Positions 1 through 6,508 are shown, numbered from the stretch's first letter. The stretch is 7,883 bases of DNA from Miltoncostaeales bacterium (GCA_030829765.1 JAUROO010000099.1:1-7883); one strand, 5' to 3'. Numbers and translations: made by a program. Notes: generated from the letters alone by a model not told the origin.

Positions 1-163
1 GACCACCTCCGCGGCCGCGAAGAAGCCGGCGGCGAAGAAGGCGACCACCGCGGCCAAGAAGCCGGCGGCGAAGGCGACCACCGCGAAGAAGACCACCTCC
101 GCGGCCGCGAAGAAGCCGGCGGCGAAGAAGGCGACCACCGCGGCCAAGAAGCCGGCGGCGAAG
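1..163 (+). repeat. 90-bp-period tandem repeat inside the Lys/Ala-rich tail
   Basis: Bases 1-73 recur without mismatch at 91-163, a period of exactly 90 bp or 30 codons, so the reading frame is kept. Shorter units (GCGAAGAAGGCGACCACC and variants) repeat inside each copy. The two copies are identical at synonymous positions as well, which suggests a recent duplication or slippage and not just selection on the protein. The repeat touches the left edge, so more copies may lie upstream. Confidence 0.9.
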
Positions 164-172
164 AAGAAGTAG
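1..172 (+). CDS. C-terminal Lys/Ala-rich tail of a DNA-binding-type protein (5' end missing)
   Basis: The reading frame is open from the left edge (first full codon at base 2) to a TAG at 170-172 and gives 56 residues. They are built almost only from Lys, Ala, Pro and Thr, with units such as AAKKPAAKKATTAAKKPAA, and end in KKK. There is no acidic residue. Tails like this are known at the C-termini of actinobacterial HU homologues (HupB), histone-H1-like proteins and some type I topoisomerases, where they bind DNA non-specifically. Which of these it is cannot be told, because the folded N-terminal domain lies outside the window. The frame is supported by the absence of stops, the coherent basic composition and a hairpin just after the stop. 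The gene converges on yaaA, with 24 bp between the two stop codons. That the tail binds nucleic acid is an inference from composition. Confidence 0.7.
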   Translation, partial: TTSAAAKKPAAKKATTAAKKPAAKATTAKKTTSAAAKKPAAKKATTAAKKPAAKKK

Positions 173-178
173 TCGTCC

Positions 179-215
179 CCGGCGGGGCGGCCCGGTTCAG
201 CCGCCGTCCCGCCGG
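179..215 (+). terminator. Hairpin after the Lys/Ala-tail gene, probable terminator without U-tract
   Basis: Bases 179-191 pair with 203-215: 13 pairs, 12 Watson-Crick and one G-U at 187/207, around an 11-nt loop. The hairpin starts 7 nt after the TAG at 170-172. In a transcript of the opposite strand the wobble pair becomes a C-A mismatch, and the structure would then hold the yaaA stop codon, so it fits plus-strand termination better. No T-run follows, which is common for hairpins in high-GC actinobacteria. That it terminates transcription is an inference from position and structure. Confidence 0.5.
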
Positions 216-979
216 AACACCACCTGGGTCGTGTCGCCATGCTCCACTGCGGCGAGCACCAGGCCGTCCACTGCGGCCGAGGCGACGTCGTCCGCCGTGC
301 GGGCGTCGCCCTCGATGAGGGCGCGGGCCAGGGCGCCCTTCAGCGCCTTGCCGGCGTGCCCCATCGCCCGACCGCCGCCGGGGCCATCGGCCACGATGTC
401 CACCCGCACGTAGCGGCCCGCGGGCAGCACCGCGGGGTCGATGGCTGCGCGGTGCTCCTGCGGCAGCAGGTCCAGCACGTACCGGCCCCGGGCCGCCCCG
501 CGCAGGGCTTCCGACACCCGCGCCCGCCACCACGCCGCGAGCAGGCCAAGCGGCGCGACCCGCGCGCCCATCTTCAGGCGGTATGCCGGGATGGCATCTG
601 ATTCCCCCACCAGTCCCCACAGGCCCGAGGGCACCACGATGCGCGACGACGCCCGGCGGCGAACGCCCGGGGGGAGCGAGTGCAGACCCAGTGCGCCCCA
701 CACCACCCCCGTGTAGCGCGCGCCCGCGGGCATGGTGGGGGCCTCGTCGAGGTGGCGCCATTCGGCCAGGGCACGCTCCAGGTGCGCGCCGCGCACCCCC
801 AGCATCCGGCCCGCCGCGTCCGCTCGCGACAGGTGGCGGCGCACGGCGTTCCGCACCTCGAGCCGGGCATCCCCCAACGCCCCGAACCTGCCGCCGTGCC
901 AGTCCACCGGTGGTCCGTCCCCGCCGGGGGCCTTGCCCTCGGACGGCGGAAGGAGAATGAGGGGAGGTGACGGCGCCAT
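197..979 (-). CDS. yaaA: YaaA-family (DUF328/UPF0246) peroxide stress resistance protein
   Basis: This 260-residue protein matches the YaaA family, which is about 250 residues long. Family landmarks appear in order: the N-terminal LLPPSEGK motif (residues 9-16, the actinobacterial form), RYTG (88-91), VPSGLWGL (116-123), PAYRLKMG (131-138; E. coli has QPYRLEMG), YVLDLLPQEH (167-176) and HAGKALKGALARALIE (208-223), which matches the KKARG...R.IIE segment. In E. coli, YaaA lowers free intracellular iron during hydrogen peroxide stress and limits Fenton damage to DNA and protein; the fold also binds DNA. The protein is cytosolic, with no signal peptide or membrane segment. The ATG at 979 puts the LLPPSEGK motif at the usual distance from the N-terminus, and no in-frame ATG or GTG lies just upstream. 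There is no Shine-Dalgarno sequence; a TAGCGT hexamer ends 8 nt upstream. The gene is divergent from the protease gene. The family call is firm; the function in this organism is inferred. Confidence 0.93.
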   Translation of the reverse strand: MAPSPPLILLPPSEGKAPGGDGPPVDWHGGRFGALGDARLEVRNAVRRHLSRADAAGRMLGVRGAHLERALAEWRHLDEAPTMPAGARYTGVVWGALGLHSLPPGVRRRASSRIVVPSGLWGLVGESDAIPAYRLKMGARVAPLGLLAAWWRARVSEALRGAARGRYVLDLLPQEHRAAIDPAVLPAGRYVRVDIVADGPGGGRAMGHAGKALKGALARALIEGDARTADDVASAAVDGLVLAAVEHGDTTQVVFRRDGG

Positions 980-987
980 CCGTTTGC

Positions 988-993
988 ACGCTA
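988..993 (-). promoter_or_regulatory. Putative -10 element of yaaA (leaderless type)
   Basis: Read on the minus strand, TAGCGT is followed by 8 nt and then the yaaA ATG. It fits the actinobacterial TANNNT -10 pattern with transcription starting at or next to the start codon. I see no convincing -35 box and no ribosome binding site. The 8-nt distance is at the long end of what this arrangement allows. Confidence 0.45.
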
Positions 994-1061
994 CGGATGG
1001 GTGAACTGTGAGAAAAGCGTGAAGGCCTTACGCAACCTTCGTACAGGACGATCCCCCAGCG

Positions 1062-1067
1062 TAAGTT
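1062..1067 (+). promoter_or_regulatory. Putative -10 element of the subtilase gene (leaderless type)
   Basis: TAAGTT lies 6 nt before the ATG at 1074, so a transcript would start at the A of the start codon. A poor -35 candidate, TTCGTA (1038-1043), lies 18 bp upstream. No Shine-Dalgarno sequence precedes the ATG. The 94-bp gap between yaaA and this gene must hold both divergent promoters; I see no clear operator palindrome in it. Confidence 0.5.
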
Positions 1068-1073
1068 CAGGCC

Positions 1074-3731
1074 ATGACTCCTCCGCGTACCCGTTCCCGC
1101 CGGACCACCGCCGCATTGATCGGGGGGGCCCTGGCCATCGCCACCCTCGCCGCAGGCGGTGCGTCCGCCGCCGATACGCGCCAGATCGTGATCATGGACC
1201 CGGCCGCCAACCTGAGCGCGCAGGTGCGCGCCGAGGAGCGCCGGGGCAACGACGTGGATGCGGTGATCCGCACGATCGGCAAGGGTTTCGTAGCGGATCT
1301 GGACGCCGCCGATGTCCGGAGGCTCGAGGCCGACCCGGACGTGCTGCACGTGGAGCCCGACCGGCCGGTACGGCTGGTCGCGGGGCCGACGGCCGCGCAG
1401 GCCGGGGTGGCACCCACGGACACAGCACCCGCCATGAAGACGGCCGCGGCATCCAACGACCCCTTCGCCGGGGCGCGGGAGATCTCGGGCGCATCGGGGT
1501 CGGTGATCGGCAGCACCGTAGGGGCCACGCGCGAGGACGCCGAGCCGGGCCACGGCGGGCCCGGTGGCAGCGCGTCCATCTGGTACCGCTGGACGGCGCC
1601 GCAGGACGGCGTGCTGCAGGTGACCACCCGCGGGTCGTCCTTCGACACCCTGCTGGGTGGCTACTCGGGCACCGGCCTTGCCGACCTGCGCACCCACGCC
1701 CACAACGACGACAACGGCAGCGGAGGCACCTGGAGCAGCATCTCCTTCGCCGTGGATGCGGGCACCACGTACTACCTGGCCGTGGACGGCTACGGCGGAT
1801 GGACGGGCTCGAGCGTGATGAACTGGTCGCTGGAGGGCCCCCCTGTTCCGCCGCCCGCCATCCCCAACGACATGTTCAGCGCAGCCGAGGAGATCACCGG
1901 TGCCTCCGGATCAGTGACCGGCAGCACGGTGGGCGCCAAGCGCGAGGCCGGCGAACCCTCCCACGGCTCGAACACCGGCCGGGCATCCATCTGGTACCGC
2001 TGGACGGCGCCCGCCGACGGCATGCTGCAGCTGAGCACCCAGGGCTCGTCGTTCGACACCCTGCTGGGTGCGTACACCGGCGCGGCCCTGGCCGATCTGG
2101 ACCGGCTCGCCGCCAACGACGACTTCGGCGGGGGCCTGTGGAGCAGCGTGACCGTTCCCGTGACGGCGGGCACCACGTACCGGGTGGCCATCGACGGCTG
2201 GGGTGGCCGCTTCGGCACGACACGCCTCACCTGGAACCTGACGCAGGCCACGCCCGAGCCCCCGCCGGTCACGCCCACCCCGGGTGACCCGGAAGCGATC
2301 ACGCGCCCTGCGGCCTCATGGGGCCTCGACCGCATCGACCAGGCCGGGCTGCCGCTGGACGGGGTCATCTCGACCGCGCAGAACGGCGCGGGCGTGACCG
2401 CATACGTCATCGACACCGGCGTGCGACCCGACCACACGGACTTCGCCGGGCGCGTGGCCTCCGGGTTCAGCTCGATCACCGACGGCAACGGCAGCAATGA
2501 CTGCAACGGCCACGGCACCCATGTGGCCGGCACCGTCGCGGGCGGCACCTACGGTGTGGCACCTGCGGCCACCGTGGTGCCCGTGCGGGTGCTGAGCTGC
2601 TCCGGATCCGGATCGACCTCCGGCGTGATCGCCGGCATCGACTACGCCGTGCGCCACCACCAGGCGGGAACGCCTGCCGTGGCCAACATGAGCCTGGGCG
2701 GCGGCTACTCGCCGGCGCTGAACGCCGCGGTTGCCGCAGGCGTGGCCGACGGCATCACCTTCGTGGTGGCCGCGGGCAACTCCAACGCCGACGCGTGCGC
2801 GTTCTCCCCGGCATCGGAGCCCAGCGCGATCACCGTGGGATCCACGACCAGCAGCGACTGGCGCTCCTCGTTCTCCAACTGGGGATCGTGCGTGGACATC
2901 TTCGCGCCCGGGTCGTCGATCCGCTCCACCTGGTACACGTCGTCCACCGCCACGGCGACGCTGAGCGGAACATCGATGGCCTCACCGCACGCCGCGGGAG
3001 CGGCCGCGCTGCTGCTGTCGGCCACTCCGTCCGCGGCGCCCGGCTCGGTGGCCGCGGCCATGACCGCCTCGGCTACCACGGGCGTGGTCACGGACCCCGC
3101 GGGATCCCCGAACCGGATGCTGATGGTGAGCGGTGGTGCACCCGCCGCACCGGCTGCCACGCCCCCCGTGGACGTGACGCCCGCGACTGCCCCGCAGCCC
3201 ACGGCTGCACCCGCGGCCGCGCCCGCCGCCCCGCGGACCCGTGCCCGTGCCCGTGCGAACGATGTGGTGCTGGCCATACCGGGCGCGCTGATGGCCCGCC
3301 GCTCCTCGCGGGGCATCACGGTGCGTATCAAGGCCCCGGACAACCTGGCCGCCATGACGGCCAAGGCGCGCACCGTGGCGGCAGCCCGGGCGAAGGCAGC
3401 GAAGCGCGCCGCCACGGTGGCCACGCGGCGCGCCAGGAACGCCAAGTCCTCCAACGAGGCAGGCAGGACGACTGCGAGCAGGGCCCGCACCCTTCAGCGC
3501 AAGGCCGTCGTGGCCCGACGGAAGGCCGCGCGTGCCGCTCGGACGGCGCGCAACCCGCGCGTCACCTACGAGGTGGTGCTGAACGGAAAGCGCATCGCGC
3601 GCACCACCCGCACCTCGGTGACCATCCGCACCAAGGCGGCCCGCACCGCACGGACCGGCGCCACCGTGAGGGTGCGCGCGACGCTACCGGGCTTCCGCTC
3701 CAAGCTGTCGGCACCCATCCGCCTGAGGTAG
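1074..3731 (+). CDS. Secreted aqualysin/proteinase-K-type subtilisin-like serine protease with tandem PPC-like repeats and cationic C-terminus
   Basis: This 885-residue protein is an exported endopeptidase of peptidase family S8. A signal peptide spans residues 1-33 (RTRSRR, hydrophobic core, ASA cleavage site). An I9-like propeptide follows at 36-102 (GKGFVADLDAADVRRLEADPDV, then VEPD). Two homologous beta-sandwich repeats lie at 128-255 and 265-391. The catalytic domain starts near residue 410 with SWGLDRIDQAGLPL, very close to the aqualysin I mature N-terminus. The triad is Asp447 (VIDTG), His480 (GHGTHVAG) and Ser634 (GTSMASPH), with oxyanion Asn569 (AAGNS). Cys477/Cys509 and Cys575/Cys606 match the spacing of the two aqualysin I disulfides, so oxidative folding outside the cell is likely. 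A Pro/Ala linker (689-720) leads to a basic module (721-885) with only four acidic residues. The sandwich repeats sit before the catalytic domain, whereas PPC domains usually follow it. The ATG is chosen because the signal peptide begins there. Substrate is unknown. Protease identity is very secure; the roles of the accessory modules are inferred. Confidence 0.96.
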   Translation: MTPPRTRSRRTTAALIGGALAIATLAAGGASAADTRQIVIMDPAANLSAQVRAEERRGNDVDAVIRTIGKGFVADLDAADVRRLEADPDVLHVEPDRPVRLVAGPTAAQAGVAPTDTAPAMKTAAASNDPFAGAREISGASGSVIGSTVGATREDAEPGHGGPGGSASIWYRWTAPQDGVLQVTTRGSSFDTLLGGYSGTGLADLRTHAHNDDNGSGGTWSSISFAVDAGTTYYLAVDGYGGWTGSSVMNWSLEGPPVPPPAIPNDMFSAAEEITGASGSVTGSTVGAKREAGEPSHGSNTGRASIWYRWTAPADGMLQLSTQGSSFDTLLGAYTGAALADLDRLAANDDFGGGLWSSVTVPVTAGTTYRVAIDGWGGRFGTTRLTWNLTQATPEPPPVTPTPGDPEAITRPAASWGLDRIDQAGLPLDGVISTAQNGAGVTAYVIDTGVRPDHTDFAGRVASGFSSITDGNGSNDCNGHGTHVAGTVAGGTYGVAPAATVVPVRVLSCSGSGSTSGVIAGIDYAVRHHQAGTPAVANMSLGGGYSPALNAAVAAGVADGITFVVAAGNSNADACAFSPASEPSAITVGSTTSSDWRSSFSNWGSCVDIFAPGSSIRSTWYTSSTATATLSGTSMASPHAAGAAALLLSATPSAAPGSVAAAMTASATTGVVTDPAGSPNRMLMVSGGAPAAPAATPPVDVTPATAPQPTAAPAAAPAAPRTRARARANDVVLAIPGALMARRSSRGITVRIKAPDNLAAMTAKARTVAAARAKAAKRAATVATRRARNAKSSNEAGRTTASRARTLQRKAVVARRKAARAARTARNPRVTYEVVLNGKRIARTTRTSVTIRTKAARTARTGATVRVRATLPGFRSKLSAPIRLR
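1455..2246 (+). repeat. Intragenic tandem duplication encoding two PPC-like beta-sandwich domains
   Basis: Protein residues 128-255 and 265-391 are two copies of one domain, offset by 137 residues (411 bp). Shared landmarks are ND.F, E(I)(S/T)GASGSV.GSTVGA.RE, SIWYRWTAP.DG.LQ, GSSFDTLLG.Y.G, NDD..GG.WSS, AGTTY..A.DG and a closing W.L. Near-identical DNA runs remain, for example TCCATCTGGTACCGCTGGAC in both copies (from about 1575 and 1986). The order of strands and the DG.L and DTLLG.Y motifs resemble bacterial pre-peptidase C-terminal (PPC) and related cell-surface sandwich domains. The assignment to that superfamily is by pattern only. Confidence 0.85.
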
Positions 3732-3744
3732 CACCGCACTACCG

Positions 3745-3783
3745 CCCCCTCGCGCCGCGCCCTGCCGGGACGGCGCGAGGGGG
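3745..3783. terminator. 13-bp GC hairpin between convergent genes, probable bidirectional terminator
   Basis: Bases 3745-3757 (CCCCCTCGCGCCG) are perfectly complementary to 3771-3783, with a 13-nt loop. The hairpin lies 13 nt after the protease stop and 7 nt beyond the stop of the convergent membrane protein gene. A perfect stem forms equally well in both transcripts, so it can serve both genes. There is no T-run on either side. Termination is inferred from stem strength and position. Confidence 0.65.
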
Positions 3784-3790
3784 GTGTGCC

Positions 3791-4855
3791 TCACAGCCCG
3801 AGCGGCAGGCGCCCGGGCAGGGATTCGTCACCCTCGGACAGGGCCTCATGACGCGCGGCGATGCGCAGCGCGACGAGCAGCGTGATGTCCACGGCCAGAC
3901 CCACGGTGGCCGCGCCGGGGGAGTCGTAGAACGCGAACACCTCCGTGATGAGGATGTCCACCAGAACCCCGCGCTCGAACCACCGGTATGCGCGCGCGCG
4001 CGATCCGCGCCACGCCACGAGCCCCACGGTGATGAGCGCCGCCGACGCCAGGGTGCCCGCCACCTGCATCCACTCAGTGAACGACACGCCGTCGTGCTCG
4101 AGGAAGATGGGCACCGCGAGGCCGATGGTGGCGAGCGCCACCGCCACGAACAACGTGAGCACGACGGCCGGGAACCACCGGCGCTCGACCATGCGGTCGT
4201 AGCCGGCCAGCACCCGCAGGCGGAGGCGCTGCCACGCGCTGGCCTGGGATGCCTCGTCCTGCTGCGCCGCCACCACGGCCCGGCGCATCACGGGCACCAG
4301 GGGGTCGGCCTCATCAGCCCGTGCCAGCAGGCCCAGGACCTCGCGTCGCACGTCGGTGGCCGCGGGATCGTTCACCGCCTGGTCGTGCAGGGTGAGCGCG
4401 TTGGCCAACGCGCTGCGGGGGTCGAGGTGCGTGTGGCGACGGATGACGGCGAGGATGATCACCAGCACCACGAAGATCACGTAGATCATCGCGACGGCCG
4501 GCTGGAAGAAGTAGTTGACGTCCGACGTGACGAACTTGCCGATCTCGTCGATGAAGAACCCGAAGCCGATGCCGGCGAGCACGGCGCCGGTGCGAAGCGC
4601 AGGGCGGCCCAGGCGCAGCAGGATGAGCAGCACCCCCGCCATCATCAGCAGCCCGCCCCACAGCACATGCGCGATATGCAGGCCGCCCCCGCCCAACTGC
4701 GGGTAGCCGGTGGCCGACAGGTAGGCGCGGATGCCGAGCACCGTCACCACGGCCGACACCAGGAATGACTCGGCCGTGGCGACGCCGTCGGCACGGGGCA
4801 GCATGAATGCCCGGCGCCGCAGGTCGCGGGCGCCGCGGACCAGATCGGTGGCCAT
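3791..4855 (-). CDS. Polytopic membrane protein of unknown function
   Basis: I do not recognise a characterised family for this 354-residue protein. Hydrophobic segments lie near residues 30-48, 61-82, 88-105, 118-138, 227-251, 262-282 and 296-332 (the last long enough for two crossings). They form two membrane blocks around a hydrophilic, Ala/Arg/Asp-rich segment at 139-226 that looks helical and cytoplasmic. The first block holds distinctive motifs: ATGYPQLGGGGLHIAHVLWG (48-67) and GFGFFIDEIGKFVTSDVNYF (97-116). These contain a His pair (H60, H63) and acidic residues (D103, E104, D112) in or beside membrane segments. I recall similar motifs in uncharacterised actinobacterial membrane proteins, but cannot confirm this here. 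The N-terminus is basic (RDLRRR), fitting a cytoplasmic start, and there is no cleavable signal. The ATG at 4855 lies 6 nt after a TAGGCT hexamer, without a Shine-Dalgarno sequence. The gene diverges from the exporter at 4907. Transport, sensing or redox roles are all possible; none is shown. Confidence 0.88.
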   Translation of the reverse strand: MATDLVRGARDLRRRAFMLPRADGVATAESFLVSAVVTVLGIRAYLSATGYPQLGGGGLHIAHVLWGGLLMMAGVLLILLRLGRPALRTGAVLAGIGFGFFIDEIGKFVTSDVNYFFQPAVAMIYVIFVVLVIILAVIRRHTHLDPRSALANALTLHDQAVNDPAATDVRREVLGLLARADEADPLVPVMRRAVVAAQQDEASQASAWQRLRLRVLAGYDRMVERRWFPAVVLTLFVAVALATIGLAVPIFLEHDGVSFTEWMQVAGTLASAALITVGLVAWRGSRARAYRWFERGVLVDILITEVFAFYDSPGAATVGLAVDITLLVALRIAARHEALSEGDESLPGRLPLGL

Positions 4856-4861
4856 GCGGGC

Positions 4862-4867
4862 AGCCTA
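4862..4867 (-). promoter_or_regulatory. Putative -10 element of the membrane protein gene (leaderless type)
   Basis: On the minus strand TAGGCT is followed by exactly 6 nt and the ATG at 4855. The spacing places the transcription start at the start codon. It faces the matching element of the exporter gene, 27 bp away. Confidence 0.5.
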
Positions 4868-4894
4868 CGCCCGCCCTCCGTGCCTCCCGATCCG

Positions 4895-4900
4895 TAGCCT
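4895..4900 (+). promoter_or_regulatory. Putative -10 element of the exporter gene (leaderless type)
   Basis: TAGCCT is followed by exactly 6 nt and the GTG at 4907. No -35 box is visible in the GC-rich sequence upstream. The whole divergent region is 51 bp, so polymerases at the two promoters would occupy overlapping DNA. That could make the two genes compete or be controlled together; this is an inference from spacing. Confidence 0.5.
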
Positions 4901-4906
4901 TGCGAC

Positions 4907-6502
4907 GTGGCCGGCACCACCCCCGACGCAGACGGACGACCCGCGCGCGCGCCGCTGGTGCTGGTGGCGCTCATCCTCGGGGCGCTCGTGTGCAACATCA
5001 ACCTGGCCGTGGCCAACGTGGCGCTGCCGGACATCGGGCGCGAGCTCGATGCCTCGCAGACCAGCCTCACGCTGGTGGCGGTGGGGTGCACGCTGGGGCT
5101 CGCGATGTCCGTCCTGTACTTCGGCGCCCTGGGCGACCGCTACGGGCGCAAGCTGATGCTGATGCTCGGCCTGGGCCTGACCATCCCGGCCAGCATCATC
5201 AGCGCATGGGCGCCGAACGTCGAGGTCCTGATGGCGGGGCGCCTGTTCACGGGCCTGGCCGCCGGCATGGCCTACCCCACCACCCTCGCGCTGATCACGG
5301 CGCTGTGGGCCGAGGGGCCGCGCCGGGTACGCGCCATCGCGCTGTGGTCGGGCGTGAGCGCGGGAGGCACCGTGCTGGGCCCGGTGCTCGCGGGGCTGCT
5401 GCTCGAGAGCTACTGGTGGGGCTCGGTCTTCCTGATCGCCGTGCCCGTGGCCGCCGTGGCATTCGTGCTGGTGGCCGTCTCTGTACCCGCCCATGTGAAT
5501 GAGTCGTCCGAGCGCGTGGACCACCTGGGCGGATGGATCTCGGTGTTCATGGTGGCGGCGCTGGTGCTGGGAATCGGCACCATCTCGGCGCCCGACAAGC
5601 TGACCATGGCGCTGTCGCTGCTGGCCGGCGCGCTGGTGCTGGCGGGCTTCTTCGCGTGGCGTGAGCTCCGCGCACCCAACCCCATGTACGACCTGCACTA
5701 CGCGCGCCGCCGGCTGTTCTGGGTGCCGGCGATCGCCGGAATGATCATCTTCGGGTCACTGGTGGGGTCGATGTACGTGGGCCAGCAATTCCTGCAGAAC
5801 GTTTTGGAGTACTCCACGCTGGACGCGGGCACGGCGATCCTGCCGGCGGCGATCGGCATGGTGTGCGTGGCGCCGCTCTCGGCCAAGCTGGTGGTGCGCA
5901 TCGGGTCGCGCGACACCATGCTGCTGGGATACGCATTCATCTTCCCGGCATTCCTGGTGATGCTGTTCACGTGGGGCGCGGGTACCGCCTACATATGGGT
6001 GGGCCTGGGGTACCTGCTGGTGGGCATCGGTGCGGGCCTGGCCCTGACGCCGGCCGCGCGGTCGCTCACCGGGTCGGTGCCGGTGCGCAAGGTGGGCATG
6101 GCCTCGGGCACCTCCGACCTGCAGCGCGACCTGGGCGGATCCGTGATGCAGGCGCTGCTCGGCACGCTGCTCACCATCGGCTACGCCTCGGCGTTCGCCA
6201 GTCAGATCGATGCGTCGCCGGCCGCAGGCCAGGTGTCGCAGTCCACCGAGAACGCGCTGCTGCAGTCGTACTCCAGCGCCGCGACCCTGGCCGGGCGCTA
6301 CCCGGAGTACCAGCAGCAGATAATCGACGCCGCGCGCACGAGCTTCATCGACGGCGCCAACTGGGCGTACGCCGCCGGTGCGATCGCGGTGGTGCTGGGG
6401 GCGATCCTGGTGGCCCTGCGGTACCCCGGGCACGCCCGGGAGCTGGCCACGGTGGCCGACTACCAGCGCCAGGACGAGCCCGCCGCCGCGAAAGCCGGCT
6501 GA
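4907..6502 (+). CDS. MFS transporter, DHA2-type 14-TM drug exporter
   Basis: This 531-residue protein is a proton-driven exporter of the major facilitator superfamily. Fourteen hydrophobic segments can be placed near residues 16-38, 53-73, 84-101, 106-130, 143-165, 170-194, 208-226, 233-251, 271-293, 305-330, 337-356, 361-382, 408-430 and 487-505, the number expected for the DHA2 (EmrB/QacA) family. Motif A is GALGDRYGRK (73-82). Motif C is SGVSAGGTVLGPVLAG (148-163), typical of antiporters. A large hydrophilic loop (431-485) between the last two segments also fits DHA2 proteins. In TM1 the usual LD.T.VNVALP reads INLAVANVALP (31-41), so the Asp of that motif is Asn32; similar forms occur in actinobacterial members. 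GTG is taken as the start since it follows a -10-like hexamer by 6 nt and leaves a short polar N-terminus before TM1. Substrate cannot be read from sequence. A lipoprotein gene follows after 15 bp. Family is secure; drug specificity is not. Confidence 0.94.
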   Translation: MAGTTPDADGRPARAPLVLVALILGALVCNINLAVANVALPDIGRELDASQTSLTLVAVGCTLGLAMSVLYFGALGDRYGRKLMLMLGLGLTIPASIISAWAPNVEVLMAGRLFTGLAAGMAYPTTLALITALWAEGPRRVRAIALWSGVSAGGTVLGPVLAGLLLESYWWGSVFLIAVPVAAVAFVLVAVSVPAHVNESSERVDHLGGWISVFMVAALVLGIGTISAPDKLTMALSLLAGALVLAGFFAWRELRAPNPMYDLHYARRRLFWVPAIAGMIIFGSLVGSMYVGQQFLQNVLEYSTLDAGTAILPAAIGMVCVAPLSAKLVVRIGSRDTMLLGYAFIFPAFLVMLFTWGAGTAYIWVGLGYLLVGIGAGLALTPAARSLTGSVPVRKVGMASGTSDLQRDLGGSVMQALLGTLLTIGYASAFASQIDASPAAGQVSQSTENALLQSYSSAATLAGRYPEYQQQIIDAARTSFIDGANWAYAAGAIAVVLGAILVALRYPGHARELATVADYQRQDEPAAAKAG

Positions 6503-6508
6503 CATACT
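6503..6508 (+). promoter_or_regulatory. Weak putative -10 element before the lipoprotein gene
   Basis: CATACT matches the TATAAT consensus at four of six positions and lies 9 nt before the GTG at 6518, directly after the exporter stop codon. It could give the lipoprotein gene its own near-leaderless transcript, though cotranscription with the exporter is just as possible. It departs from the T at position 1 seen in the other hexamers of this window. Confidence 0.3.

Noticed and set aside
1..172. Regularly repeated DNA that might be taken for a CRISPR or other noncoding array.
   Set aside because: Units are multiples of three, there are no unique spacers, and the frame gives a coherent basic tail with a stop codon.
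1001..1030. Several GTGA words (GTGAACTGTGAGAAAAGCGTGAAGG) upstream of the subtilase, considered as operator repeats.
   Set aside because: Spacing is irregular, the words are only four bases long and no palindrome is present; not distinguishable from chance.
1001..2287. Plus-strand 428-codon frame overlapping the 5' half of the subtilase in another frame.
   Set aside because: Arg/Gly/Pro-rich low-complexity translation; the subtilase frame carries the signal peptide, propeptide and conserved repeats.
2795..4768. Plus-strand open frame of 657 codons running through the protease 3' end and antisense to the membrane protein.
   Set aside because: Its translation is His/Arg/Gly-rich without domains or hydrophobic pattern, it crosses a 13-bp terminator hairpin, and both overlapping genes have clear protein features. 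It is a by-product of high GC content.
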